Source: Polyangiaceae bacterium
GTDB lineage: Bacteria > Myxococcota_A > Polyangia > Polyangiales > Polyangiaceae
Assembly: GCA_016933275.1 (NCBI GenBank)
Contig: JAFGBI010000228.1
Coordinates: 1 to 50,565 of the forward strand
Length of the DNA stretch: 50,565 nucleotides
Direction of reading: 5' to 3'
Positions within the stretch are counted from its first letter, which is position 1. Every line of letters begins with the position of its first letter. Below the pieces are notes generated by a model, which saw only the letters and a program-made list of their open reading frames with translations, did no database searches and was not told where the DNA came from. Below, one piece after another: positions 1-7,902 of the stretch. The position numbers were made by a program, and so were the translations under genes.

Positions 1-86
1 CAGCGCTGCCTCTGGTGAGGTCTGCTGCCGGTTCGGTGCTCTAGGTCATTGATTTGACGCAGCAATCAACCTGATTGCTGCTCTAG
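1..86 (+). repeat. Palindromic CTAG element, copy A (left part outside window)
   Basis: Right-hand part of the dispersed element described in full at 17597-17753. Visible are the right arm of the core hairpin (CAGCGCTGCC at 1-10), the core right end GTTCGGTGCTCTAG at 31-44, and one 42-bp hairpin module at 45-86. The module has perfect 10-bp arms GCAGCAATCA (59-68) and TGATTGCTGC (72-81) around ACC, and ends in CTAG (83-86). It overlaps the 3' end of aroK, whose last codons and stop lie inside it. Confidence 0.88.
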
Positions 87-593
87 GTGGGGGCGGACAA
101 GGTCGAGCACCAGGGCAGCGACGGACTCGATGCAGAGAGCGTCGGTGTCGACGACGTCGTTCGCGAGCTCGGAGTAGAGTGGGGCGCGACGGGCAAGGAC
201 CTCGACGACCTCGTCGGTGAAGCTCTTGCCGGCGGTCAGGGCGGGGCGCTGGTTGTCGGCGGCGATGCGTTGCACGATGGTCGCGGGAGTCGCCCGGAGC
301 CACACGACGCGGCCGGAGGCGCGCAGCGGCGCGAAGTTCTCTCGTCGCTCGACCACCCCTCCCCCGCAGTCGAGGACGATGCCATGGCGGGCCGAGAGCT
401 CCGCCACCAGCGCCACCTCGCGGTCACGAAAGCCCGACCATCCCTCCCTTGATACAAGCTCGGGGATCGGACTGCCAGCGCGACGCACGAGTTCGGCATC
501 CAGGCTGATGACGGGACGCACGAGCGCCTCGCCGATGATCCCTGCCACGGCGCTCTTCCCGGTGCCCCGATAGCCGACCAGAACGACGTTCAC
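66..593 (-). CDS. aroK: Shikimate kinase
   Basis: Cytosolic enzyme that phosphorylates shikimate to shikimate 3-phosphate in aromatic amino-acid synthesis. The 175-residue length is typical of the family. Visible motifs are the Walker A loop GYRGTGKS (residues 7-14), the substrate segment GWSGFRDRE near residue 51 with its conserved Arg, the CGGGVV glycine-rich substrate/Walker B segment near 76, and the lid Arg in NQRPALT near 115. The ATG start overlaps the aroE stop by four bases (590-593), so the two genes are co-transcribed and probably translationally coupled. Oddity: the last residues LEQQSG and the TGA stop are encoded by the palindromic element at 1-86, so the native C-terminus has been replaced. 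The domain itself is complete, so activity is probably kept. Confidence 0.95.
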   Translation of the reverse strand: MNVVLVGYRGTGKSAVAGIIGEALVRPVISLDAELVRRAGSPIPELVSREGWSGFRDREVALVAELSARHGIVLDCGGGVVERRENFAPLRASGRVVWLRATPATIVQRIAADNQRPALTAGKSFTDEVVEVLARRAPLYSELANDVVDTDALCIESVAALVLDLVRPHLEQQSG

Positions 594-1447
594 AGGTTCG
601 CCTCCAGAACCTGCCGCATCACCTCCACGGGCGCGGGCTCCCCGGTGAAGAGCTCGAACTGCACGACCGCCTGCCCCAGGAACATCTCGAGTCCCTCGAC
701 CACGGTCGCTCCCGTGGCGGCAGCGTCCTTGAGGAGCTGAGTGCGACGAGGGTTATAGACCGCGTCGAGGACCGAAAGGTTTCGCCTGAGATACCGCGCC
801 GGCACGGGACTCGCGTCCGTCTTCGGGTGCATCCCGACAGGCGTGCAGTTGAGGAGGAGCTCCGCGCCGGCCAGGGCCGCCCCTAGCGTCGCCTCGTCGA
901 ACGCAAGACCCTCAACGGGCGCTCGGCCGCGCGCGGTGAGGTCGGACACCAGGATCGCGAGCTCCTCGGGGACGACCCCGAGCACCGAGAGCTTCGCGGG
1001 GGGAGCCTCGAGCGCGAGCGTCATCGCGATCGCGCGCGCCGCGCCCCCGGAGCCGAGCACCACCACGCGATGCCCCGCCGGATCGACCCCCGCCGCCCTG
1101 AGCGCCCCGAGGGCCCCGAGCCCGTCGGAGTTGTGGCCGCGAAGCCGCCCCTTGGTGTTGACGACGGTGTTGATACACCCGATCCCACGGGCCGTCGGAT
1201 CGACCTCATCGACGCACGCCATCGCCGCCACCTTGTGCGGGATGGTCACCGAGAGCCCGCGGTACCCGAGCGCTCGCGCCCCGGCGATGGCTGCCGGCAG
1301 GTCCTCGGGCCGCACATCGTGCGCGACATACGCGAAGGGGAGGCCCCGTGCCGCGAACGCCACGTTGTGAAGGACGGGCGAGAGCGAATGACCCACGGGA
1401 TGCCCGAGGATCCCACAGACCCGGGTCTGGGCGGTGATGGTCGTCAT
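590..1447 (-). CDS. aroE: Shikimate dehydrogenase
   Basis: NADP-dependent reduction of 3-dehydroshikimate to shikimate, the step just before AroK. The 285 residues match the family. Motifs include GHPVGHSLSP near residue 15 (substrate Ser pair), TIPHK near 68 with the catalytic Lys, INTVV near 93, GHNSDG near 104 with the catalytic Asp, the dinucleotide loop VVLGSGGAARA near 128, and CTPVGM near 200. It is the first gene of an aroE-aroK pair transcribed leftward. The ATG start is supported by the conserved N-terminus appearing about 10 residues in. The upstream 345-bp spacer to the divergent rnd gene should hold its promoter, but I cannot point to clear boxes. Confidence 0.95.
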   Translation of the reverse strand: MTTITAQTRVCGILGHPVGHSLSPVLHNVAFAARGLPFAYVAHDVRPEDLPAAIAGARALGYRGLSVTIPHKVAAMACVDEVDPTARGIGCINTVVNTKGRLRGHNSDGLGALGALRAAGVDPAGHRVVVLGSGGAARAIAMTLALEAPPAKLSVLGVVPEELAILVSDLTARGRAPVEGLAFDEATLGAALAGAELLLNCTPVGMHPKTDASPVPARYLRRNLSVLDAVYNPRRTQLLKDAAATGATVVEGLEMFLGQAVVQFELFTGEPAPVEVMRQVLEANL

Positions 1448-1792
1448 GGTGAGGAGAGCCCTTGCTGGCGAGGGTTATCCGGAGTCGGGCAAGGTGGTGT
1501 CAACCCGAGACGTGACGGCGGCGGTGGCGGCCAGGGGATTCCGGTGGAGTCAGAGCCGAAGGGTGAGGCGGACAGGACTGGGACATGGCTCCCCAAGCCA
1601 CGAGCCGTCCGCGCTCACTCCGGGGCGCGACCCGAGGGCACCGATGGAACGTGGGGCGCGCGGGCCGTCCTCTCGAAACGGATACGGGCAGCGCTGGCCG
1701 CCGCGCGGATTGGGGATTGGCGCGCACCGCGACCTGACGGGACCCCACGCAGGAGAGGACGAACCGGACCTCTTCTGTTAAAAGCCCGCGCG
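1448..1792. other. Intergenic region between aroE and rnd
   Basis: A 345-bp divergent spacer. Open frames run through it on both strands but give Arg/Pro/Gly-rich translations without domain character, and I treat them as shadows of high G+C. It must contain promoters for aroE (minus) and rnd (plus). An A/T-richer patch, TTCTGTTAAAAG, lies about 20 bp before the rnd ATG. I see no convincing gene, RNA or repeat. Confidence 0.5.
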
Positions 1793-2962
1793 ATGCAGCT
1801 CATCGAAACCCGGGGGGCCCTGACCGCGATGGCCGAGAGGCTGGCGACCGCCGAGCGTTGCTACATCGACACCGAGTTCGAATCCACGCGGGGCGGCGCG
1901 GAGCTCTGCCTGGTCCAGATCGGGACGGGAACCGAGGTGTTCATCGTCGATACGCTCCGCCTCCGCGACCTCAGCCCGCTCGCGGCGGCCCTCGGCAGTC
2001 CCGAGACGCAGTGGGTGGTCCACGCCGGAGGGCAGGACATCCCTCTCCTCCTCGGCGCGCTCGGGCTAGAGCGATCGCCGACGCTCTTCGACACGCAGAT
2101 CGCGTGGGCCCTCGTCAGTGCCGAGCCGAGCGTAGCCCTCGGCTACCTCGTCTATCGGCTCCTCGGGGTACGGACGGGCAAGGCGCACCAGGCCGATGAT
2201 TGGAAGCGACGACCGCTGCCCCCAAGCCAGCTCGCCTACGCAGCCGCGGACATCGAGCACCTGCCTGCCCTCCATGCCGAGCTCGCTCGCCGAGCGGAAG
2301 CGCTCGGCCGGCTCCCCATCGTGGCCCTCGCGTCCGCAGAGCAGTGGACGGCAGCGCCCGAGTCACCGCCTCCGCTGTCGCTCGCCAGTTTCCGCCATGC
2401 GTGGCAGCTCGACGCCCCGGCGCAGGCGGGACTCCGGGCGCTCGTCGCCTGGCACAACGGGCTCTCGAGGACCGCCCGAGAGCAGTGTCCCGAACCGAAG
2501 ACCCTGTTCGCCGTCGCGAGCCGGATGCCGGCGTCCACCGCGGAGCTGGGCCACATCAAGGGCGTGTCGCGCTCCTTCCTGGAGCGACGCGGAGCCACGC
2601 TCGTCGAGCTTCTGAGCGCGGCCCGCGCCGCGACCACCGCCGCGGACTTCGTCCCCATCGAGCCAGAGCCCTATGCTACCTTCGAGGAGCTCACGGTGGA
2701 TGCCTGGGTGGGCTTGGTACGCGCAGAAGCCTGCGCGAGAGCCCTGGTGGCGCCGGATCTGGCGTTCCCCACGCGCCTCGCCCGGCGCGCCGGCACCGCC
2801 GTGCGCGCCGCCGACGACGCCCTGGCCATCCTCGAACCGCTGTCCGGCTGGCGACGCGAGCTGCTCGAAGCTGCGCTGCGCGAGGCCATCGACCTCCGCC
2901 CGCTACCCTTGGCCGAGGATCGTCATCGGATCGCGTGCGTCGACGCCGCGTCGAGCACGTAG
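1793..2962 (+). CDS. rnd: Ribonuclease D-like 3'-5' exonuclease with HRDC region
   Basis: DEDD-family 3'-5' exoribonuclease, expected to trim tRNA or other structured RNA 3' ends. At 389 residues it is close to RNase D. Exo I is DTEFE (residues 26-30), Exo II is the HAGGQDI block near 77-83, and Exo III is YAAAD near 149-153 (Tyr form, DEDDy). A C-terminal helical HRDC-like region follows from about residue 205, including an EPKTLFAVASRMP segment. The frame is open upstream to 1070, but that part is low-complexity and antisense to aroE. The ATG at 1793 places DTEFE at the usual distance from the N-terminus. The 3' end overlaps the convergent phosphoesterase gene by 40 bp. Confidence 0.9.
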   Translation: MQLIETRGALTAMAERLATAERCYIDTEFESTRGGAELCLVQIGTGTEVFIVDTLRLRDLSPLAAALGSPETQWVVHAGGQDIPLLLGALGLERSPTLFDTQIAWALVSAEPSVALGYLVYRLLGVRTGKAHQADDWKRRPLPPSQLAYAAADIEHLPALHAELARRAEALGRLPIVALASAEQWTAAPESPPPLSLASFRHAWQLDAPAQAGLRALVAWHNGLSRTAREQCPEPKTLFAVASRMPASTAELGHIKGVSRSFLERRGATLVELLSAARAATTAADFVPIEPEPYATFEELTVDAWVGLVRAEACARALVAPDLAFPTRLARRAGTAVRAADDALAILEPLSGWRRELLEAALREAIDLRPLPLAEDRHRIACVDAASST

Positions 2963-3819
2963 CGAGCGCCGTCCCAGCGGCCGCGGGTGACCTGGGCGCT
3001 CGTCGCGTCAACATCGAACACCCAGAGCCCCTCGCGACCCGCATAGGTCGTGCTGCCCGCGTTGAAGATGGGGATCGGGAGCTCGGGGAGCTCGAGCTCG
3101 AACGCATGGTGGATGTGCCCATGGAGGATCGCCCCGCGCTCGATGGCTCGGCACGCCGCGAGGAAGTCGTCCGCGTTCTCCAGACCGTGGAGGTGCGTGT
3201 CGCGGGTACCGTCCGCGCGCCGGGGCGCGTAGTGGGTGAGCACGAACACGAAGCGCCCAATCACCCGCGGATCGGCCAAGATCCGCCGGAAGGCGACGAG
3301 CTCGCCGTCCGCGATCCGTCCGCTCGACCGCCAGGGCTGGGGGTTCGCGCGCGCGCTCGCCACGGCGACCACAGCGACGTCGTCGCCAACGAGGCGGACG
3401 AGGGGGAAGGCTCCGGAACCCCGATACTCCGGGAGATCGCTCGCCAGCGTGTCCGCGAAGGTGCGCTCGAACCGCCGCTCGCGCACGGCGTCGGGCAGGT
3501 ACAGGTCGTGATTGCCCGGCACGTGCACGAAGCCGCGCGGAGCCGAGAGGAGCGGCTCGACCGCGGCGCGGGCGAGGGCGTACTCAACCTCGGTGCCGAG
3601 GGTCGTGTAGTCACCCGTCGAGAGCACGAGCTCGATCCCCTCGGAGCGCACGAACTCGGCGAGGCACGCGAGCTTCTCCACCGCCCCCACGAACTTGCGG
3701 TTCCGTCGGAGCGCGGCGTTCGCGGCCCCGAGCACCCGCTTGCCGAGCCAATCGCGCAACGGGACCCGCGACAATGGAGCCACCACGTGAACGTCAGTGA
3801 AGTGGAGAACGCGAACCAT
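2923..3819 (-). CDS. Calcineurin-like metallophosphoesterase
   Basis: Binuclear-metal phosphoesterase of the calcineurin superfamily, substrate unknown. All metal-binding blocks are present: FTDVH (D-x-H) at residues 7-11, STGD near 69, PGNHD near 101, THYAP near 194, and LHGHIHH near 232. The C-terminus ends in a beta-rich segment with FNAGSTTY, usual for this fold. There is no signal peptide, so it is probably cytosolic. An in-frame GTG nine bases upstream (3828) is possible, but the ATG at 3819 gives the canonical MVRVLHFTDVH start. Its tail overlaps rnd convergently. Close relatives act on cyclic nucleotides, nucleotide sugars or phospholipids, and the sequence does not separate these. 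Confidence 0.9.
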   Translation of the reverse strand: MVRVLHFTDVHVVAPLSRVPLRDWLGKRVLGAANAALRRNRKFVGAVEKLACLAEFVRSEGIELVLSTGDYTTLGTEVEYALARAAVEPLLSAPRGFVHVPGNHDLYLPDAVRERRFERTFADTLASDLPEYRGSGAFPLVRLVGDDVAVVAVASARANPQPWRSSGRIADGELVAFRRILADPRVIGRFVFVLTHYAPRRADGTRDTHLHGLENADDFLAACRAIERGAILHGHIHHAFELELPELPIPIFNAGSTTYAGREGLWVFDVDATSAQVTRGRWDGARYVLDAASTHAIR

Positions 3820-3861
3820 GGAGCCCACAGAATAGCCGCTCGGCAGACGGACGCCACACGC

Positions 3862-5040
3862 CTATTCGCCTGGGTCGCGGCGCTGCTCCGCCCAGTTCCC
3901 CGCGAAGATCTCGAAGCGCAAGAGTCGACCGTCGAGCGCACCGTTCACGAGTGGTCGCTTGGTCTGGGGGCGGAGGCCGATGTGGCCAGCCAGCTTCGGA
4001 TCCCCGACGTAGACGAAGGCGCTGGCGCCCGGGGCGCGCCGCTTGAGGAAATCACCGAAATCTCGGTAGATCTCCGGGATCTCCCGAGCGTCACCGAGCC
4101 GGATCCCATACGGGGGGTTCGCGAGCACCACCTGGCCCGCGAGCCCGTCGAGACTGCGGAAGTCCGCCGCTTTCAGCAGAACCCTCGCGCCACTCGGGAG
4201 GCGATCGAGGTTCTGGCGCGCGGCAGCGACGGCAGTGGGGTCGATATCGCTCCCCGCGAGGAGCCCCGGCTCGACTTGGCGGATGGCCTGGTCCGCCGCG
4301 GTGCGAACGGCGCGCCAGGTCTCGCCGTCGAAATCCGGGAGCCGCTCGAAGCCGAAGCGCTCGCGGAGATAGCCCGCGGGCACGCGGGCGTGCTTCATGA
4401 GCGCTTCGGCGAGGAGCGTACCGGAACCGCAGAACGGATCGTAGAGGGGCTGGTCGCCGTCCCAGCCGCTCTCGCGCACGACCGCGGCCGCGAGCGTCTC
4501 CTGCATGGGAGCCTCGACGGAGCGTTGGCGGTACCCACGACGATGGAGCGCGCCCCCCGACGCGTCGAGGCTCAGCGTCACCTCGTCCCCTGCCACGTGT
4601 AGGTGAAACCCCACCGTGGGTCTTTGGCGCTCCACCGTCGGTCGCCGCCCCACCCTATCACGGAAGCGATCGACGATGGCATCCTTGACCCGCAGCGCCG
4701 CGTACTGGGAGTGCGTCAGGTAGCGCCCCGAGACGTCGGCGTGGACGCTGAACGTCTCGTCCTGGTCGAAGAAATCCTCGAACGGCACCTCGCGGGTCCA
4801 GCGGTACAGGGCCTCGGGGCTCCGGCAGCGAAAGCGGAGGAGCGGGGCCAACACCCGGCCAAGGAGCCGCGAACCGTACACGATTTGGTACAGCGAACGG
4901 CGATCCGCCTCGAAGAGGACGCCCCGGTGGACGGGTTCGGCCCTGGCCGCGCCGAGCGAGAGAAGCTCCGCGGCTCCATCGCGCTCGAGCCCCCCCGTCA
5001 CCTGGGCGAAGTAGCGAGCGTGTCGGACATAGTCGTACAT
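3862..5040 (-). CDS. THUMP-domain RNA (guanine-N2) methyltransferase, RlmL/YpsC type
   Basis: SAM-dependent RNA methyltransferase, most likely modifying 23S rRNA. At 392 residues it matches the stand-alone RlmL N-half (YpsC) rather than the RlmL-RlmK fusion. The N-terminal THUMP region covers about residues 45-160. The UPF0020-type Rossmann domain follows, with DPFCGSGT (SAM loop) near 200, a GSDIDPTAV ribose-binding acidic motif near 265, and the catalytic NPPYG near 308, the tetrapeptide of N2-guanine methylases. The gene lies about 40 bp upstream of the phosphoesterase on the same strand, so the two may share a transcript. Confidence 0.92.
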   Translation of the reverse strand: MYDYVRHARYFAQVTGGLERDGAAELLSLGAARAEPVHRGVLFEADRRSLYQIVYGSRLLGRVLAPLLRFRCRSPEALYRWTREVPFEDFFDQDETFSVHADVSGRYLTHSQYAALRVKDAIVDRFRDRVGRRPTVERQRPTVGFHLHVAGDEVTLSLDASGGALHRRGYRQRSVEAPMQETLAAAVVRESGWDGDQPLYDPFCGSGTLLAEALMKHARVPAGYLRERFGFERLPDFDGETWRAVRTAADQAIRQVEPGLLAGSDIDPTAVAAARQNLDRLPSGARVLLKAADFRSLDGLAGQVVLANPPYGIRLGDAREIPEIYRDFGDFLKRRAPGASAFVYVGDPKLAGHIGLRPQTKRPLVNGALDGRLLRFEIFAGNWAEQRRDPGE

Positions 5041-5075
5041 CGGGCACCCAGCATAGCGTGCCCCTCTCTGGCCCC

Positions 5076-5663
5076 CTACACGGCGACTTCCGTGAACCGC
5101 GCGAGGACCCCGGAGCCGCGAGCAGCCCGTTCTCTGCGAGCTGTTTCGGACAGGGGTTGATCCACCCCCTCCGCGATCGTCGCGTCCTGAACGAACGGCA
5201 GCTCCGCCCGCGGATCCTCGCCGAAGCGCAGGGCGATGGCAGTGCGAGGCGCCGGGGTCAGGGTGGTGAGGGACCCCACGAGCGCCATGAGCTCGTGGCG
5301 GGTGGACTCCGCCGCAGAATTCGCCACCGAAAACCAGAGGGTCCCCGGCGCATCGCTCGTTTCGTTGAGGTAGCGGAGGAGCACGCGGGCGGTTCGCGCG
5401 CGGCTCTCGGCGTAGGCCATAGCAAACCTCGAGGACGCCGTCGGCTCCTCACCAACAGCGATGACCGCGGCTTCGATGGGTCTTCCCTCCGCCACGAGCC
5501 GGGCGACGCGTGCCTGGACCCGGCGCGCCAGCAGCATCGGGTGCTCCAGCTCGTCCTGGGCGATGACCACGGTGTTCGGGGCGAACCGCCGACAGGCCGT
5601 CAGGCAGGATGGCCATGCCGACCCCCGCTCGAGCACCACCACGGTCGTCCGTTCCTTGCTCAT
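5076..5663 (-). CDS. Hypothetical protein, alpha/beta fold
   Basis: I do not recognise this 195-residue protein. It has hydrophobic strands and amphipathic helices in alternation: TTVVVLERG at the N-terminus, NTVVIAQDEL near 30, EAAVIAVGEE near 63, GTLWFSVANS near 105, and a TAIALRFGEDP strand near 140. This suggests a Rossmann-like or universal-stress-like fold. No signal peptide or membrane segment is seen. It stands 35 bp upstream of the methyltransferase on the same strand and could be its first operon member. Codon use looks like its neighbours. The coding call rests on the protein-like hydrophobic periodicity, which the overlapping plus-strand frames lack. Confidence 0.75.
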   Translation of the reverse strand: MSKERTTVVVLERGSAWPSCLTACRRFAPNTVVIAQDELEHPMLLARRVQARVARLVAEGRPIEAAVIAVGEEPTASSRFAMAYAESRARTARVLLRYLNETSDAPGTLWFSVANSAAESTRHELMALVGSLTTLTPAPRTAIALRFGEDPRAELPFVQDATIAEGVDQPLSETARRERAARGSGVLARFTEVAV

Positions 5664-5865
5664 TCAGACCCGCCCAATCGCTGACACCGATACCTCGTGT
5701 TGTCCGCCGCCAACCGCAACCCCCTCGGGTCCGTTGCGGCGGCGGAGGTGGAACACATCACGCGCGGGGGCCATTCCCATCGAACCCTGAAAACTCGCTA
5801 GCCAACACCTCATCCTGGCCGGCGCGACCGTCGGGCGGGCCGGAAAACAGCCACCCTCGTCAGGT

Positions 5866-6912
5866 TCAGTGCGTGAGCGCTTGGCGCCCGGTGAAGAGCT
5901 CGACGCCCGCCGGTTCCGAACTCCGACGCAAAGCCAAGACCTGATGTGACTCGACGCTCGCAGCGAGCACCGATGAGGTCGCGGTGAGGATCCACTGCAC
6001 CCTGGGCAGGGCCTGCGGGAGGGCCGACGCCAGCCGCGATAGGCTCGTCGAATCCTGGTGGAGGTCGACCTCGTCGATGGTCACGACCCCCTCGGCCTCC
6101 CGAGGGTCCCGGGCCGGGTAGGCCGCCCAGAGCGCACGCACGGGCAGCGCAACGAAGGCCACCAGGTGGCGCACGCAGGTCGGCAGGCCATCGAAGGGCA
6201 CGGTGGACCCTTCTCCGGTCACGAAAAATGGCTCGAGGGTCAGGGGGTCGACGCCGCCATAGTGGACCATGACCGTGGCGAGGACCGCCTCGACCGCCTC
6301 GTCCATCGCGCGGGCGAGGAGCTGAAAACGCCGGTGGAGCGGTCGCCCGTCGGCGAGAGCCCCGGCAAGGGCAGCATAGACCAACGCCTGCTTGGTCTCC
6401 CGTGCGAGATCCGCTCGCGTCGCATCGTCCGTGGTGGCGGAGCTCCTGACGTCGTAGCGGGCGAGGGTCCGGCCCGGAGCGGACAGGACGAGCGGCTGGC
6501 GCGAGAACCACCGGGCGGCACCGATGCTCACGAACACGTACCCCCCCTCGTGGGCGAGACGCTCGAAGAGGGCCTGCTCCCGCCGTCGCAGGAGCTCGGC
6601 GTCGTCATCCTCGAACACGCGCGCGGTCGGCGTGGCGACGTGCAGCGGGTGCGGACGCTCGGGATCATCCTGACCCAAGCGATAGCTGGCGATGACCACG
6701 CCTCGCCCGGCCTCCCCCGTTGGTCCCGGTAGCCCGGCCACGGCGTGCCCGGGCCGCGTCGCGGCGAGCGCCGCCAGAACCGTCGTCTTGCCAACCCCAC
6801 CCACGCCCTGGATCACCGTGAGCAGGCGGGGATCGCCGTCATCGTCCGCGAAGGGCAGGACGAGATCGTCGAACGGGCCGACACCGACGAGTCGCAGGCC
6901 GACCAGGTGCAT
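5866..6912 (-). CDS. SMC/RecF-type AAA ATPase without partner
   Basis: A 348-residue P-loop ATPase of the SMC/ABC-ATPase class. The N-terminal lobe runs into a strong Walker A, GVGGVGKTT (about residues 37-45). A Walker B/D-loop VVTIDEVDLHQD lies near 285. Between them is a helical insertion with a DGLPTCVRHLVAF stretch near 244 that stands where an ABC signature would be. No nuclease (TOPRIM) domain is fused, and none is encoded beside it, unlike OLD or Septu-type defence systems. The role is unknown; DNA or RNA transactions or anti-phage function are possible but unsupported by neighbours. It is divergent from the SRPBCC gene across a 125-bp spacer. Confidence 0.8.
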   Translation of the reverse strand: MHLVGLRLVGVGPFDDLVLPFADDDGDPRLLTVIQGVGGVGKTTVLAALAATRPGHAVAGLPGPTGEAGRGVVIASYRLGQDDPERPHPLHVATPTARVFEDDDAELLRRREQALFERLAHEGGYVFVSIGAARWFSRQPLVLSAPGRTLARYDVRSSATTDDATRADLARETKQALVYAALAGALADGRPLHRRFQLLARAMDEAVEAVLATVMVHYGGVDPLTLEPFFVTGEGSTVPFDGLPTCVRHLVAFVALPVRALWAAYPARDPREAEGVVTIDEVDLHQDSTSLSRLASALPQALPRVQWILTATSSVLAASVESHQVLALRRSSEPAGVELFTGRQALTH

Positions 6913-7037
6913 GGCTGCGCGAGTCTAACGCGCCCGCTTCGCCGACGCACCGCGGCCTGGCGGACCACCCCGGATCCCCGCTCGGACCGGACCGCCGGCT
7001 TTACTCACCCCGGGATTGGGCGCAAGAATGCGCGCTC

Positions 7038-7469
7038 ATGAGGCTTCGGGCGGAGATCACCATCCAGCATGAGCCACGATCCATCTGGGAGATCCTCGTC
7101 GATGTCGGCCACTACCGCGAATGGAATCCGTTCCTTTGCGAGGTGCGCGGCGAGGTCCGAGTTGGCGGGATGCTCGAGCTTTCCCTCGGGGGGAGCGACG
7201 GCTACGATTCTCGAGAGCGGGCGGTCGTGACCCGGGTGGAGGCCGAACGCGAGCTCCGCTTCCTGACCGTCTGGCTCCGCGCAGGCCTCATCGACACGGA
7301 CCACCGGATCGAGCTCGTGGGTGGATCCGAGGGGACACGGGTGGTCGCGACCACCGACGTGACCGGCTGGCTCCAGAACTACACCTCCTCGCGACGACTC
7401 ACGACCATCGCCCGGGGATGGGTCGGCATGAACGAGGCGCTGAAGCGACGGCTCGAGCGGAAGCGGTGA
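7038..7469 (+). CDS. SRPBCC (START-like) family protein
   Basis: A 143-residue ligand-binding fold of the polyketide-cyclase/START superfamily. The pattern is typical: an N-terminal strand (AEITIQHEPRSIWEIL) followed by HYREWNPF near residue 26, the conserved trp-asn-pro turn, a run of beta-strands (VRVGGMLELSL, VTRVEAERELRF), and a long C-terminal helix containing GWVGMNEALKRRLE. The ligand cannot be read from sequence. It ends one base before the stop of the convergent small subunit gene at 7471. No signal peptide is present. Confidence 0.85.
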   Translation: MRLRAEITIQHEPRSIWEILVDVGHYREWNPFLCEVRGEVRVGGMLELSLGGSDGYDSRERAVVTRVEAERELRFLTVWLRAGLIDTDHRIELVGGSEGTRVVATTDVTGWLQNYTSSRRLTTIARGWVGMNEALKRRLERKR

Positions 7470-7470
7470 C

Positions 7471-7902
7471 TCAAGGTGCCGCGGGCTCGACGGTCAACGC
7501 GCAGAGCTCGGCCTCGGTCTCGGACAGCAGCCACCCACCGATGGGGACCAGGTAGACCTCCTCGTAGTCCGCCTCGACCGCATCGCGGACATACTGGCGG
7601 AGCTCCCAACGCTCCGACGTGAGCGCAGCATCTTGGTCGATGGTGGGCACGACGTTCGAGATGAGTTCGTCGAGGGTGGGCGGCGGCGAGCGTGACCACA
7701 GGTACATGCGGCCGATCTGGCGCGCCTTGTCCCCCGAACGGAGCAGGCTCACCAATCGCTCGCGCAAGCGACGTCGCGAACGGCTCTCCGCGTGGGCCAG
7801 CTGGGCGAGTCCCTCACCGAGCAGGTAGACCAGCGGGCTCCCGGCCACCGTCACCATCGTCGCGACGCCCAGGAGGCGCCGTCGACCCATCCGGACCGTC
7901 AT
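7471..7902 (-). CDS. Small Tat-like-signal protein paired with the GMC oxidoreductase
   Basis: A 143-residue protein whose N-terminus MGRRRLLGVATMV resembles a twin-arginine signal followed by a hydrophobic stretch to about residue 35. This is typical of gluconate 2-dehydrogenase subunit 3-like partners of GMC flavoproteins. The ATG at 7902 overlaps the stop of the upstream oxidoreductase as ATGA (7899-7902), so it is translationally coupled to it. The mature part is helical, with LDELISNVVPTID near 77 and a C-terminal VYLVPIGGWLLSETEAELCAL segment from about residue 117. The likely role is export, maturation or electron-transfer partner of the neighbouring flavoprotein. The assignment by family is moderate; the coupling is seen directly. 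Confidence 0.8.
   Translation of the reverse strand: MTVRMGRRRLLGVATMVTVAGSPLVYLLGEGLAQLAHAESRSRRRLRERLVSLLRSGDKARQIGRMYLWSRSPPPTLDELISNVVPTIDQDAALTSERWELRQYVRDAVEADYEEVYLVPIGGWLLSETEAELCALTVEPAAP

Noticed and set aside
2200..4602. An 800-codon open frame on the plus strand
   Set aside because: It is antisense to the phosphoesterase and methyltransferase, both with clear catalytic motifs. Its translation is Arg/Ala/Glu-rich without domains, a G+C artefact.
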